DNA of 64,000 nucleotides. It comes from Bog-793 sp963803025 (lineage in GTDB: Bacteria > Actinomycetota > Acidimicrobiia > Acidimicrobiales > Bog-793). The notes beneath the pieces are model-generated. The model was not told the origin of the DNA. It worked only from the letters and a program-made list of their open reading frames with translations, and ran no database searches. The position numbers and the translations under genes are program-made. The stretch spans positions 130,151-194,150 of the forward strand of contig CAWDKZ010000017.1 of assembly GCA_963803025.1 (NCBI GenBank), read 5' to 3'. This document shows positions 53,055-61,782 of this stretch, one piece after another. How positions within the stretch are numbered: position 1 is the first letter of the stretch; every line of letters begins with the position of its first letter.

Positions 53055-54965
53055 ATGCGCGACCCGGCCAGCGGTGAGGTTTCGAAGGCTGTTGCATCCA
53101 GTCGGGGCGGTCGGGATCACGACGGCTTCGACTTAGTCAGCGTGCTCCGGCAGATCGACGGGATCGGACCTACTCCGTTCGCTGTCGGGGCGGCAGTCCT
53201 GTTCTTCGCTCTGGGTACGCTCGCCTACCTGCCCTCTTGGCCAGGTGATCCGAGCCGGATCGTCTCGTGCGCGTGCGAAGACCCGGTGCAGCAGTCCTGG
53301 TTCTTGGGGTGGCTCCCATGGGCGGTGCTCCACGGCCATAACCCTTTCTTCACGAACTGGTTCGACTTCCCGTCGGGCGTGAACCTCGCGAGCAACACCG
53401 AGATGCCGCTCCTCGGCCTCATCACCGCCCCGTTGACCCTGACCGCGGGGCCGGTCGCGAGCTACGGGCTACTGCTCTGGCTCGCGTACCCACTGTCAGC
53501 GATGTCGGCCTTCTTCGTCCTCCGTCACTGGACCCGTTCGAACCTCGGCGCTCTTCTCGGCGGGCTCCTCTACGGCTTCTCGCCATACATGGTCAACCAG
53601 GGGCAACTGCATCTGAACCTCGTGTTCGTGCCGTTGCCGCCGCTTATCCTCATGGCACTCATCGAGATCACGATCACCCAGCGATCGAGCCCCTTCCGGT
53701 GGGGCGTCCTCCTCGGCGTCCTGGTCACGGCGCAGTACCTCATCTCTCCAGAGCTGCTCACGACGGTCCTGTTGATGTTGGCAATCGCCGCTGTCGTAGT
53801 TGTCGCGGCGCGGTTCCGTTCGATCAGTCGCGCGCGTGTCGATCACATGTTGCGCGCGCTCGTTCCTGGGTTCGGTATCCCGGCCGCGGTTCTCGCCTAC
53901 CCCGTCTACTTTCTCCTCGCCGGGCGCGAACACCTCAACGGACCGGCATTTCCGTCCTACAACCCCTACCGAGCGGATTTGCTGGGAATGGTCGTCCCGA
54001 CCATCAGCCAGTTGTTCGCGCCCCATCACCTTGCACTGATCGGCGCGAGCTACGTCGGCGGCGACCTCGCGGAGAACGGCAGCTACCTCGGAATCCCGCT
54101 GCTCGCCCTGACGCTGGTGTGCGTCGTTCGGTATTGGCGGAATCCTTGGATCCGGCTCGTCTCGGTGCTCGCCGCGTCGGCGTTCGTCCTCTCGCTCGGA
54201 CCCCGCCTTGTGATCGCGAATCACGTGACACTGATCAGGCTGCCGTTCGACGTCCTCGTCAGTCTTCCGGTCCTCGACAACATTCTTCCCGCGCGGATCT
54301 CGCTCTATGCGACCTTCTTCGTGGCGGTGATCATCTCGACGACCGTCGCATCCTTGGTGAGCGGGCCGCGATCACGACCAGCACGCCGTCGGGTGTCGGC
54401 CCAACTCGTGATTGCAGCCTTGGCGGTCGCTGCTGTCATCTCGCTGGTCCCGAATTGGCCCGATTCGACGGTCGACACCAACTCCGCCGTGCCCGCCTTC
54501 TTCAGATCGCCTGCCTCAAACGAGATTCCGGATGGCGCGGTCGTCCTCACGTTCCCGTTCGCGACGTATCCATGGGATCAAGCGATGCTCTGGCAGATGG
54601 TTGACAATTGGCGCTGGAAGATCGTCGGAGGCTACGCGCTCATCCCGTCCCCAAGCGGACCCAGCGGACTGCCACCTTCCCTGCGTCCGTCCGCAGCCCA
54701 GGAGTTTCTCCACTACTGGGACGTGCCGAGCGGAATCGTCGATTCCGTTTCCCCCAGGCCACTGCCTGAGAACTCGAGTCTGATCCGAGATCTGCGTCGT
54801 TACGTCCGCCGCAATGGCGTCACCGAGGTCGTCTTCGAACCGGTGGGTCGCGACGCCACGCTCGTTCTCTCAAGCTTCGAGCGCGCCTTCGGACCGCCGA
54901 AGAAGGTCGCCGGCGCGGAGATCTGGACGGCGCGGGAACTGGCCTCGACGACGCGCGTCTCCTGA
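53055..54965 (+). CDS. Polytopic membrane protein, paralogue B
   Basis: About 636 residues from ATG 53055; a TTG at 53010, preceded by GGGGAG, is an alternative. About twelve membrane segments, starting TPFAVGAAVLFFALGTLAYL, and a C-terminal soluble domain. Shared with paralogue A: RIVSCACEDPVQQSWFLGW, FPSGVNLASNTEMPLLGL, GGLLYGFSPYMVNQGQLHL, and PTISQLFAPHHLALIGASYV. Likely a GT-C-like transferase or envelope polymer protein. The reaction is unknown. Confidence 0.72.
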   Translation: MRDPASGEVSKAVASSRGGRDHDGFDLVSVLRQIDGIGPTPFAVGAAVLFFALGTLAYLPSWPGDPSRIVSCACEDPVQQSWFLGWLPWAVLHGHNPFFTNWFDFPSGVNLASNTEMPLLGLITAPLTLTAGPVASYGLLLWLAYPLSAMSAFFVLRHWTRSNLGALLGGLLYGFSPYMVNQGQLHLNLVFVPLPPLILMALIEITITQRSSPFRWGVLLGVLVTAQYLISPELLTTVLLMLAIAAVVVVAARFRSISRARVDHMLRALVPGFGIPAAVLAYPVYFLLAGREHLNGPAFPSYNPYRADLLGMVVPTISQLFAPHHLALIGASYVGGDLAENGSYLGIPLLALTLVCVVRYWRNPWIRLVSVLAASAFVLSLGPRLVIANHVTLIRLPFDVLVSLPVLDNILPARISLYATFFVAVIISTTVASLVSGPRSRPARRRVSAQLVIAALAVAAVISLVPNWPDSTVDTNSAVPAFFRSPASNEIPDGAVVLTFPFATYPWDQAMLWQMVDNWRWKIVGGYALIPSPSGPSGLPPSLRPSAAQEFLHYWDVPSGIVDSVSPRPLPENSSLIRDLRRYVRRNGVTEVVFEPVGRDATLVLSSFERAFGPPKKVAGAEIWTARELASTTRVS

Positions 54966-55311
54966 CAACGGCTGTCGCGTCGAACTCGTCCGGACATCGG
55001 ACACGACGAATCGACCACCCGCCGTCGACGCGCCGCGTCGATCCGGAACCTCAGGCTGGGGACGCTACGGAGTAGACGGATCCGGTGACCGATGACGCCG
55101 GGACCGACAGCGAAGTGTTCGCTCATCCGGTTCCGACGAGCGTCGATCCGTGAACCGGGCGGCGCGGTTCACCACGAACAACTCGCGCGCATGCCACTAG
55201 ATCGGCGACAGATACGCAACCGTACGGCGACGATCCTCGGAGCGCCCTTCGCCCCGAGGGCCTGGCTGCCCGTGGCCCAACGAACAAAGACGAACGATCA
55301 CACTTCGAGAA
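54966..55311. other. Intergenic region between paralogue B and glnA
   Basis: 346 bases between convergent genes. An 80-codon plus-strand frame at 55092 lacks a motif and a strong ribosome-binding site. Nothing definite. Confidence 0.45.
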
Positions 55312-56736
55312 TCAAATGTCGTAGTAGAGCATGAACTCCCAAGGGTGCGGGCGCAGACGCACCGGGTCGATCTCCATCGCTCGCTTGTACTCCACCCAAG
55401 TCTCGAGGAGGTCGTCGGTAAAGACACCTCCCTGCTTGAGGTAGTCATGGTCCGCTTCGAGCGCTGCAAGAGCCTCTTCGAGCGAAGATGGGACCTGAGC
55501 GATCATCGCCAGTTCATCAGGTGGCAGCTCAAACAAGTCCTCATCGACTGGGGCAGGAGGCTCGACGTGGTTCGCCACGCCATCAAGGCCGGCCATGAGC
55601 ATCGCGGCAAAAGTGAGGTATGGATTGCACGCGGGGTCGGGGCATCGGAACTCGACGCGCTTCGCCTTGGGGCTCTTCGAATAGACCGGGATGCGACATG
55701 CGGCGGAGCGGTTCCGTTGCGAGTAGACGAGGTTGACGGGCGCTTCGTAACCAGGGACCAGCCGTCGGTAGGAATTCGTGGTTGGCGCGGCGAACGCGCA
55801 GATCGACCGTGCGTGTACGAGAAGACCACCGATGTACCAGCGACCCATGTCGGACAGCCCCGCGTAGCCGGTATCTGAGTAGAACAGCGGCACGCCACCA
55901 CTCCAGAGGGACTGGTGAACATGCATACCCGAACCGTTGTCCTGAAACAACGGTTTTGGCATGAACGTCGCCGTGTAACCCGCGTGTTCTGCGACGCTCT
56001 TGACCACGTATTTGTAAAGCATCAACTTGTCAGCCATCGTAAGCAGTGTGTCGAAATGCATGTCGATCTCTGCCTGACCAGCTGTCCCGACTTCGTGGTG
56101 CTGCACCTCGATTTCGATTCCTAGCTTCTCCATGGTCAGGATCATTTCCGAACGCAGATCTTGAAAATGGTCCATCGGAGGGACAGGGAAGTAACCCTCC
56201 TTGTACCGAGGTTTGTAACCGAGGTTCGGACCCTCATCACGCGCGGAGTTCCAAATACCCTCGATCGAATCCACTTGGTAGAAGGCCGAACGCTGATCCT
56301 GAGAGAACCGAACATCGTCGAAAATGAAGAATTCCGCCTCCGGTCCAAAACAGGCTGTCTCCGCGATCCCCGTCGTCGAAAGATAACGTTCCGCCTTTTG
56401 CGCAACATGTCTCGGGTCGCGGCTGTAACGCTCTCCGGTCACTGGGTCGTGAACAAAGCAGTTCACGTTGAGTGTCTTGTGCTGACGGAAGGGATCGATG
56501 ACAGCCGTTGAAGGATCTGGGAGCAAAATCATGTCCGATTCATGGATCTGCTGAAACCCTCTGATTGAGGAACCGTCAAACCCATAGCCCTCGCTGAACC
56601 CGTCCTCGGTGAACTGATGGGCGGGAATCGAAAAGTGCTGCATCAAGCCTGGAAGATCACAGAACCTGAGATCGACGACCTCAATGCCCTCGTCCGCAAT
56701 GAGACGGACGACCTCTGCGGGGTTGCGTTCTTGCAC
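55312..56736 (-). CDS. glnA: Glutamine synthetase type I, adenylylation tyrosine replaced
   Basis: Forms glutamine from glutamate, ammonia and ATP. 474 residues from GTG 56736 with AAAGGTAGG upstream. GSI marks: GYGFDGSSIRGF, EVGTAGQAEID, KPLFQDNGSGMHVHQSLW, NRSAACRIP and the end FMLYYDI. The segment NLGYKPRYKEGYFPVPP is beta-type. At the site where regulated enzymes have NLYDLPPEE, this one has DLFELPPDE, with Phe402 (codon TTT) in place of the modified tyrosine. Adenylylation control therefore looks lost. Confidence 0.95.
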   Translation of the reverse strand: MQERNPAEVVRLIADEGIEVVDLRFCDLPGLMQHFSIPAHQFTEDGFSEGYGFDGSSIRGFQQIHESDMILLPDPSTAVIDPFRQHKTLNVNCFVHDPVTGERYSRDPRHVAQKAERYLSTTGIAETACFGPEAEFFIFDDVRFSQDQRSAFYQVDSIEGIWNSARDEGPNLGYKPRYKEGYFPVPPMDHFQDLRSEMILTMEKLGIEIEVQHHEVGTAGQAEIDMHFDTLLTMADKLMLYKYVVKSVAEHAGYTATFMPKPLFQDNGSGMHVHQSLWSGGVPLFYSDTGYAGLSDMGRWYIGGLLVHARSICAFAAPTTNSYRRLVPGYEAPVNLVYSQRNRSAACRIPVYSKSPKAKRVEFRCPDPACNPYLTFAAMLMAGLDGVANHVEPPAPVDEDLFELPPDELAMIAQVPSSLEEALAALEADHDYLKQGGVFTDDLLETWVEYKRAMEIDPVRLRPHPWEFMLYYDI

Positions 56737-57406
56737 GTCGCCTACCTTTCAGACGGTGTCCCAGGGGAACCCGAACGGGCCTGCTTGACGCGCGAGATCC
56801 TAGAAGAAGCACCAGGTCAGAGGAACCGAAAACGGGCGCGGCAGGGCTTTATTCATCGACTGTTCACAAACGCGAGGCAGAGCGCGACGGATACCACCAC
56901 TCGCGGATCATCCTTTGTCGCAGCTCGGACCCAGCCTGATGAGACTCAGGGGCGTTCAGTGCAGCTCTCCATCGGGCAACGCGCTCCGGTGGTGCGACCA
57001 GCAGCCTGGACTCGATGCGCCTTCGAGACCCACGAGACCGCTGCCCGTGCCGAATCAATGAGATCCAGCGCCATCGTTCACCCGTCTTGATCGGATGCAA
57101 GCGTCAAATTGGGTACCCCGGCGACGCCGGGTTGAAGCCAGCTGTCACGGTCGTCCAACTTGGATCGTCCTCTTCTCGTCGGACTCCATTTCGACAATCG
57201 ACCAACGGTAAAGCTGAGAGGATTCGCCTGGAAATGGACCACTGCAGCTTCGTGACCGATCTCTGCGTGTCCACAATGTCGCTGAGCGGAGCCGGGGCAT
57301 CAGATGCTTCACGCGCCTTTGGCGCATTAGCGACCTGCGTCGCGCGACGCAATGAGGGTTTTTCCGATGCTTCGGATCTGAAGGAAGAATCCGCCATGTA
57401 GTTCGC
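56737..57406. other. Region upstream of glnA
   Basis: 670 bases without a supportable gene. On the minus strand, TAGGAT about 70 bases before glnA could be a -10 box. CCCGGCGACGCCGGG (57117-57131) is a perfect inverted repeat about a single base. Base composition is less GC-rich than the housekeeping block. Confidence 0.4.
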
Positions 57407-57450
57407 AGCCCCAACGGGATTCGAACCCGTTTCTCTACTTCAAGAGGGTG
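57407..57450 (-). other. tRNA 3'-end fragment (possible attachment-site remnant)
   Basis: On the minus strand, ACGGG-TTCGAAT-CCCGT (57414-57430) is a perfect T-arm, followed by TGGGGCT (57407-57413), a typical acceptor 3' strand. No matching AGCCCCA 5' strand occurs within the next 100 bases, and the anticodon region (CTCT ... AGAG) has a six-base loop. It is therefore a fragment and not a working tRNA. Such 3' fragments are left at boundaries of elements that insert into tRNA genes. Confidence 0.6.
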
Positions 57451-57551
57451 ATGTGAAGCGCTTTCGGACCGCGACCCAGAGACGCTTCAGCCAACCTTCC
57501 TCGACATATACGGCGGTGCGCTCTCATGTTCGTGCAAGGTTGCGAAATCAC

Positions 57552-57605
57552 AGTGGCCCTATAGTGGCCCTGGTGAGGACATCACCCTTGAACAATCGTG
57601 GCCCT
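57552..57605 (+). repeat. Short direct repeats GTGGCCCT
   Basis: AGTGGCCCT occurs at 57552-57560 and 57563-57571, with CGTGGCCCT at 57597-57605, just before the tRNA-Leu element boundary. The rest of 57451-57765 holds no gene I can support. They could be recombination-arm sites or chance. Confidence 0.4.
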
Positions 57606-57765
57606 GCTGCGTCGTCGTCGCCGCTGAACCGTTGATCGGTCGCGGCTTCTGCGACCTCCACCGAGGAAAACGAGGGAAGAAGCGCTCGATTCGAGGCTGG
57701 CGACTCAACGGGGACCTCCGGGAGGCGGTAATCTCCAGCCTGCTTTCCGGCGATTGGAAGGCCGC

Positions 57766-57852
57766 GTCGGAGTGGCGGAATAGGCAGACGCGCCAGCTTG
57801 AGGGGCTGGTGAGAGCAATCTCGTAGGGGTTCAAGTCCCCTCTCCGACACCA
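57766..57852 (+). tRNA. tRNA-Leu (anticodon GAG), CCA encoded
   Basis: Acceptor GTCGGAG (57766-57772) pairs with CTCCGAC (57842-57848). Anticodon stem CCAGC/GCTGG encloses the loop TTGAGGG, giving GAG. A long variable arm TGAGAGCAATCTCG marks a class II tRNA, and the T-arm is AGGGG-TTCAAGT-CCCCT. Discriminator A and CCA follow. The last 22 bases also encode the C-terminus of the serine recombinase on the other strand, so this is the likely attachment site. Confidence 0.97.
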
Positions 57853-59267
57853 ACGTTCTGCGACTGATTACCGCCCAGACCGACTTCAGCCAAGCCGACG
57901 TTCAACCGTGGCGCGCCAGCGATCGACACCTCAAGGTGATCGGGGAACACGGCGATCCTCTCGAGCAGCTCCTCCACCAACACTCGCCGCTCCGGTTCGG
58001 TCGCCTCGTCCCAGGCCTTCTCGAGGTCGAGATCCTGAAGCAGGGCCGCCACCTCCTCGAACCGAGCGAGCAGTGCCTCGCGCTCTGAGGATCGTTTCCG
58101 GTCCTCTCCGGCCGCCTGACGAGCCGACTCGATGTCTCGAGCAATTCGGCCCTCCTCCTCGGCGAAGCCTTCAGCGCTGATCCTGCTGGCGTAGTACAGC
58201 TCCAACAGCTTCCGACGGCGTTCAGAGAGTGCAGCCAGTCGTTCCGGCGGCGCTGCGCCGGGCCGGTGCTCGGTCCTCCGGGCCGTGCGCCCCGTCCGGC
58301 GCAGCTCCTCGCGTATCGCCGCTTGCAGCTCGCGATCCTCGGCGAGCAGTCCCAGCCCCAATCTCGCCGCACGATGAAGCCCCGTGTTCGTGCGACGAGG
58401 TTGTTCGCAACCCTTCCCTCGATGTCGGCACCGGTACATGACCCGCCCGACTCCGTTCTGTTCCACCGCCATCCGCTTGCCGCACAGCCCGCAGAACACG
58501 CGACCGGACAGCAGATCACGTCCCCGCCGACGACCCGGCACATGGCCCAGGTGCGCGGCCTCGAACTCCTCAGGACTGATCAGTGGTTCGTGGTTGCCGG
58601 GGAACCACTCCCCATTCAGCAGGACCTCGCCCAGGTAGATCCTCGAGCCCAGGATGGCGCACACGGTCGAGTATCTGATACCTGTCCGCTCCTCGATTGC
58701 CGCGTAGCTCATCCCAGACACACGCAGCTTGAAAACCTCGCGCACGCGATCAGCATCCCCGTTCGGAACGAGCTCACCGCCGATGAGGTCGTACCCCGTC
58801 TTCGGGCGGTTGATCCATCTCCCCTCGTGAGCAGCTTGTTGCATCCCCATGCGCACGTTCTCGGCGAGCTGCTCACGGTAGAACTGCGCGAAGGACCCCA
58901 AGATGTTGTAGAACATGCGACCCGTCGCCGACGACAAATCCACCTTTTCCGTGAACGAGTGCAGCGCGACACCGGCTCGCCCGAACCTGTCGGCCAGATC
59001 GATCAGGTCCCCAAGGTTCCGCGAGAGCCGATCGAGCCGCCAGAGCAGCACGTGCGTCACATGACCGGCCTCGACCATGGCGAGGAGTTGCTGCAGCCCC
59101 GCCCGGTCCAGGTCCTTCCCCGATCGTCCCGGATCGGCGATGACCGTGACCTCGCCGAGATCATGTAGCGCGGCGTAGCCGCGCAGCTTTTCTGCCTGGC
59201 CCTCGATCGAGTAGCCCTCCGTTGCCTGCTCCTCGGTCGACACCCGGCAGTACGCGACTGTCAGCAT
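57831..59267 (-). CDS. Large serine recombinase (site-specific integrase)
   Basis: A 478-residue DNA recombinase. ATG 59267 has AAGGAGG upstream. Catalytic Ser10 is in AYCRVSTEEQ, followed by WRLDRLSRNLGDLIDLADRF and a Recombinase domain (PKTGYDLIGGELVPNGDADR). A zinc ribbon holds CGLCGKRM and RCRHRGKGC, and a coiled coil runs to about residue 440. The stop codon lies in the T-loop of tRNA-Leu, so the final six or seven residues are encoded by tRNA sequence. It probably integrates and excises this element. Confidence 0.93.
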   Translation of the reverse strand: MLTVAYCRVSTEEQATEGYSIEGQAEKLRGYAALHDLGEVTVIADPGRSGKDLDRAGLQQLLAMVEAGHVTHVLLWRLDRLSRNLGDLIDLADRFGRAGVALHSFTEKVDLSSATGRMFYNILGSFAQFYREQLAENVRMGMQQAAHEGRWINRPKTGYDLIGGELVPNGDADRVREVFKLRVSGMSYAAIEERTGIRYSTVCAILGSRIYLGEVLLNGEWFPGNHEPLISPEEFEAAHLGHVPGRRRGRDLLSGRVFCGLCGKRMAVEQNGVGRVMYRCRHRGKGCEQPRRTNTGLHRAARLGLGLLAEDRELQAAIREELRRTGRTARRTEHRPGAAPPERLAALSERRRKLLELYYASRISAEGFAEEEGRIARDIESARQAAGEDRKRSSEREALLARFEEVAALLQDLDLEKAWDEATEPERRVLVEELLERIAVFPDHLEVSIAGAPRLNVGLAEVGLGGNQSQNVGVGEGT

Positions 59268-59361
59268 CGTCGTCCTCCTTCCCCGACCCACCGGTCAGCC
59301 GCAGCGCGATGCGCACGAGCACCTCGGCCACCCGACGGTAGTCCGGGCCCGATCCCATCAC
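59161..59361 (-). CDS. Small ORF between rep and the recombinase
   Basis: A possible 66-residue protein. GTG 59361 overlaps the rep TGA as GTGA, suggesting coupled translation. The first part (MMGSGPDYRRVAEVLVRIAL) could be a short helix. The last half overlaps the recombinase out of frame and is low-complexity, so only the first 30 or so codons may matter, or the frame is chance. Confidence 0.35.
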   Translation of the reverse strand: MMGSGPDYRRVAEVLVRIALRLTGGSGKEDDDADSRVLPGVDRGAGNGGLLDRGPGRKAARLRRAT

Positions 59362-60308
59362 CGCTTCGCCTGCTTTACCTTCTCAGCCACCCGATCGGCG
59401 AACGGCCGATCCGTCAGGTTCCCGTAGCGCTGGAGCAGCTCCGGGAGCGCCGCGGAGGTGTCGCCGATGTCCTCCGCGCCAACGACGGCGGCAAAGCTCG
59501 CGATGTAGCCCACAAGTCCGGGAGCAAGTCGTTGCAGCGTCGCACGTCGCCGCCCTGCCACCATGCGCGCAAGGCCATGAGCGCCGTCGGCGATTCGCGC
59601 TCGCTGCACGCTCTCCCACTCGGCTGCAACCGGCCACCGAGCCCTCGTCGCGTCGGCACTCGGCGACCTGTAGGTCAGCCAGTCGTGCGTCATGTACATC
59701 CACAGTGACCCGGCCGCGGCCACCACCTCTTCGGGCGTCGAAAGCTCAAACTCCCGCAGGGCCTTCCCGGCAAGCTCGAACTCCACCCGGACGACCTGCT
59801 CACCTCTCCGGTAGGTGGGACCCCAGATGTCCTCCCAGTAGCCAGCCTTGCTGCGCCGCAGCTCTTCGGTCTTGTCGTAGATCCGGGCACTGAACGTCCC
59901 GGTCTTCCGCCTGCCGAAGGAGAAGCCGGTCCACCGACCGTCCTCCTCGTAAGTGGTTCGCGCTCTTGCCCGACAGAGGAAACGCTCGCGGTCCTCGCCG
60001 TCGAGCCGCCAGCCCTGGAAATCGGCATGCAGATCCACTCGCGACACGCTCAGCTCCGTGAACCCACATCGGTCGACCAACACGTGCTCGAACCAACGTG
60101 CAGCGCTGAGCGCACCTATGCCGTGGAGAAACTCGGCACGCGGCTGGATCCGAACCGGCGGCAGATTGCTGTTCGGGCTGAGCTGAAGCACGCCGTACTG
60201 GTGCTCCAACCGGTAGGGATAGCGCCCGAGGCCGTGCGGCCAGATCTCGAACTGAGCATGCCCGAAGGTGAACGGCTGCGCCTCGCCGGCCGCCCTTGCA
60301 GCCTCCTG
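59358..60308 (-). pseudogene. Replication initiator (Rep_trans-like), 3' portion, split by IS21
   Basis: Plasmid or phage-type replication initiation protein. The remaining part holds QPFTFGHAQFEIWPHG, YPYRLEHQYGVLQL, RVDLHADFQGW, a tyrosine-bearing ARIYDKTEELRRS segment, and VVRVEFELAGKALREFE, the order seen in Rep_trans/replication-initiation-factor proteins. The frame enters from the inserted IS at 60308. Joining it to 63428-63562 after removing the IS and one six-base duplicate gives 1080 bases, an exact 359-residue frame. As it stands the gene is disrupted. Confidence 0.85.
60303..60308. repeat. Left target-site duplication CTCCTG
   Basis: CTCCTG directly abuts the left IS21 end and is repeated at 63428-63433 next to the right end. 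Confidence 0.8.
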
Positions 60309-60365
60309 TGGGAATGTCAACCCCATTTGGCCCCAGCGTGCGCGCCTGAGTTGGCCCCACCTGGA
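60309..60365 (+). repeat. IS21 left terminal repeats
   Basis: Imperfect inverted repeat of 63371-63427. TGGCCCCA boxes are at 60328-60335 and 60352-60359, 16 bases apart, as at the right end. Confidence 0.85.
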
Positions 60366-60456
60366 CGAAACACCAGCCGGGCACCCGAGTACGTCGTGCC
60401 ACCCTCTGTCGTTCGGCGCGTCTGAGGCGATCTGAAGGGCCGCGTAGTGTGCGGGC

Positions 60457-61008
60457 GTGACCTCACAGCCGGTGTTCCAGCTCCGGATCCAGCTCGAAGA
60501 GGTGGTGCCGACGGTCTGGAGGCGGCTCCTCGTCCCGGGCGGGGTCCGGCTCGCGAAGCTGCATGACATGTTTCAAGCAGCCATGGGGTGGACGAACTCC
60601 CACCTGCACAGCTTCACAATCGGTGACCAGCTCTATGGCATGCACGTCGAGGACTGGCCCGAGGAAGAGCTTGACGAGAAGGACTTCACCGTGTTCGTGG
60701 CGCTTCGCGGCGGGGTCCGGCGCTTCAAGTACGAATACGACTTCGGCGACTCCTGGGGGCACGAGGTTGTGGTCGAAGGTGTTTCCTGGTCGCCGGTCGC
60801 TTTGAAGTTCGGCGTGTGCCTCGACGGCCAGAACGCCTGCCCACCCGAGGACGTCGGGGGAACGGGTGGCTACGCGGACTTCCTCGAGGCGCTCGCCGAC
60901 CCGCTGCACGAGGAGCACGACAACTACCTCGTCTGGGTGGGCTACAAGTTCGACCCCGAGGCTTTCGAGCTCGGTGCGGCGAACGCCGCCCTCCAGCACG
61001 TCCGCTGA
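60457..61008 (+). CDS. Plasmid pRiA4b ORF-3-like protein carried inside IS21
   Basis: A 183-residue soluble protein of the pRiA4b_Orf3 family, whose function is unknown. It begins FQLRIQLEEVVPTVWRRLLV and contains LAKLHDMFQAAMGWTNSHLH, YEYDFGDSWGHEVVVEG, ACPPEDVGGTGGYADFLEAL and WVGYKFDPEAF, the usual family run. GTG 60457. It lies inside the IS ends, opposite to istA/istB, and its stop abuts the istB stop with no gap. It is therefore a passenger gene, probably with its own promoter in the 100 bases after the left end. Confidence 0.9.
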   Translation: MTSQPVFQLRIQLEEVVPTVWRRLLVPGGVRLAKLHDMFQAAMGWTNSHLHSFTIGDQLYGMHVEDWPEEELDEKDFTVFVALRGGVRRFKYEYDFGDSWGHEVVVEGVSWSPVALKFGVCLDGQNACPPEDVGGTGGYADFLEALADPLHEEHDNYLVWVGYKFDPEAFELGAANAALQHVR

Positions 61009-61782
61009 CTATTCGGGCTTGCTCTTTCCCCGCCGGGCGCTCTTCAGCCGATAGCTCTCGGTCCCGGTCTCGATGATGTGGGCCCGGAAGGTCAGCCGGT
61101 CGACGATGGCGGCCACGAGCCGGGGATCGGTCACCACCTGGCCCCACTCGCTGAAGGGGAGGTTGCTCGCCACGGCCATGGAGGACTTCTCCTCCCGCTC
61201 GGTCATGATCTGGAACAAGAGCTCCGCGCCCCGACTGTCGAGCTGCATGTAGCCGAGCTCGTCGAGTAAGAGGAGGTCGAGACGCCCGTAGCGGGCGACA
61301 ATGCGTGACAGCCGGCGTTCGTCGGCGGCCTCGGCGAGCTCGTTCACGAGCTGGGCGCAGGTCACGTAGCGCACCGAGCGTCCCTGCTCGCAGGCCGCCA
61401 GGCCGAGCCCGATCAGCAGGTGGCTCTTGCCGGTGCCCGAGTCGCCCAACAGAACGACGGGCTCGCCCTTGTCGAGGTAGGCACCGGAAGCGAGGGCGGC
61501 GACCGTCGCCGCGTTCACCGTCGGTGAGGCCGACACGTCGAAGTCGACGAGGCGCTTCAGGCGGGGGAAGCGCGCCTCGTGCACCCGACGTTGGCGGCGC
61601 CGTTCGGCGCGGTCGTCGACCTCGGCGGCGAGCACGTCGGCGAGGTAGGGAAGGTGCCCGACGCGGGAGCGAAGCGCCACCTCGGCGAGATGCTCGGCCT
61701 CGGCGCGCACCGTCGGGAGGCGCAGCTCCCGGCTGGCGGCCCCGATGGCCGCGATCGCGGCGGTGTCGGTCAGCGTCGTCAT
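61009..61782 (-). CDS. istB: IS21 helper ATPase IstB
   Basis: AAA+ ATPase that assists IS21 transposition. About 257 residues. Walker A GDSGTGKSHLLIGLGLAA, Walker B LLLLDELGYMQLD, and the sensor VASNLPFSEWGQV are present. ATG 61782 forms ATGA with the istA stop and has GGAGG seven bases upstream, so it is preferred to ATG 61788. Confidence 0.95.
   Translation of the reverse strand: MTTLTDTAAIAAIGAASRELRLPTVRAEAEHLAEVALRSRVGHLPYLADVLAAEVDDRAERRRQRRVHEARFPRLKRLVDFDVSASPTVNAATVAALASGAYLDKGEPVVLLGDSGTGKSHLLIGLGLAACEQGRSVRYVTCAQLVNELAEAADERRLSRIVARYGRLDLLLLDELGYMQLDSRGAELLFQIMTEREEKSSMAVASNLPFSEWGQVVTDPRLVAAIVDRLTFRAHIIETGTESYRLKSARRGKSKPE

Noticed and set aside
57407..57500. A complete tRNA or tmRNA at the tRNA-like fragment
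   Set aside because: The 5' acceptor strand is missing, the anticodon loop is wrong, and the flank does not match the tmRNA 5' consensus.
57548..57853. Short minus-strand ORFs running across tRNA-Leu
   Set aside because: Frames of this kind across class II tRNA genes are a well-known annotation artefact.
60303..60314. Alternative IS21 ends at 60307, 60310 or 60315
   Set aside because: Only 60309 gives a TG end and puts the TGGCCCCA boxes at the same distances from the end as on the right, with a six-base duplication.
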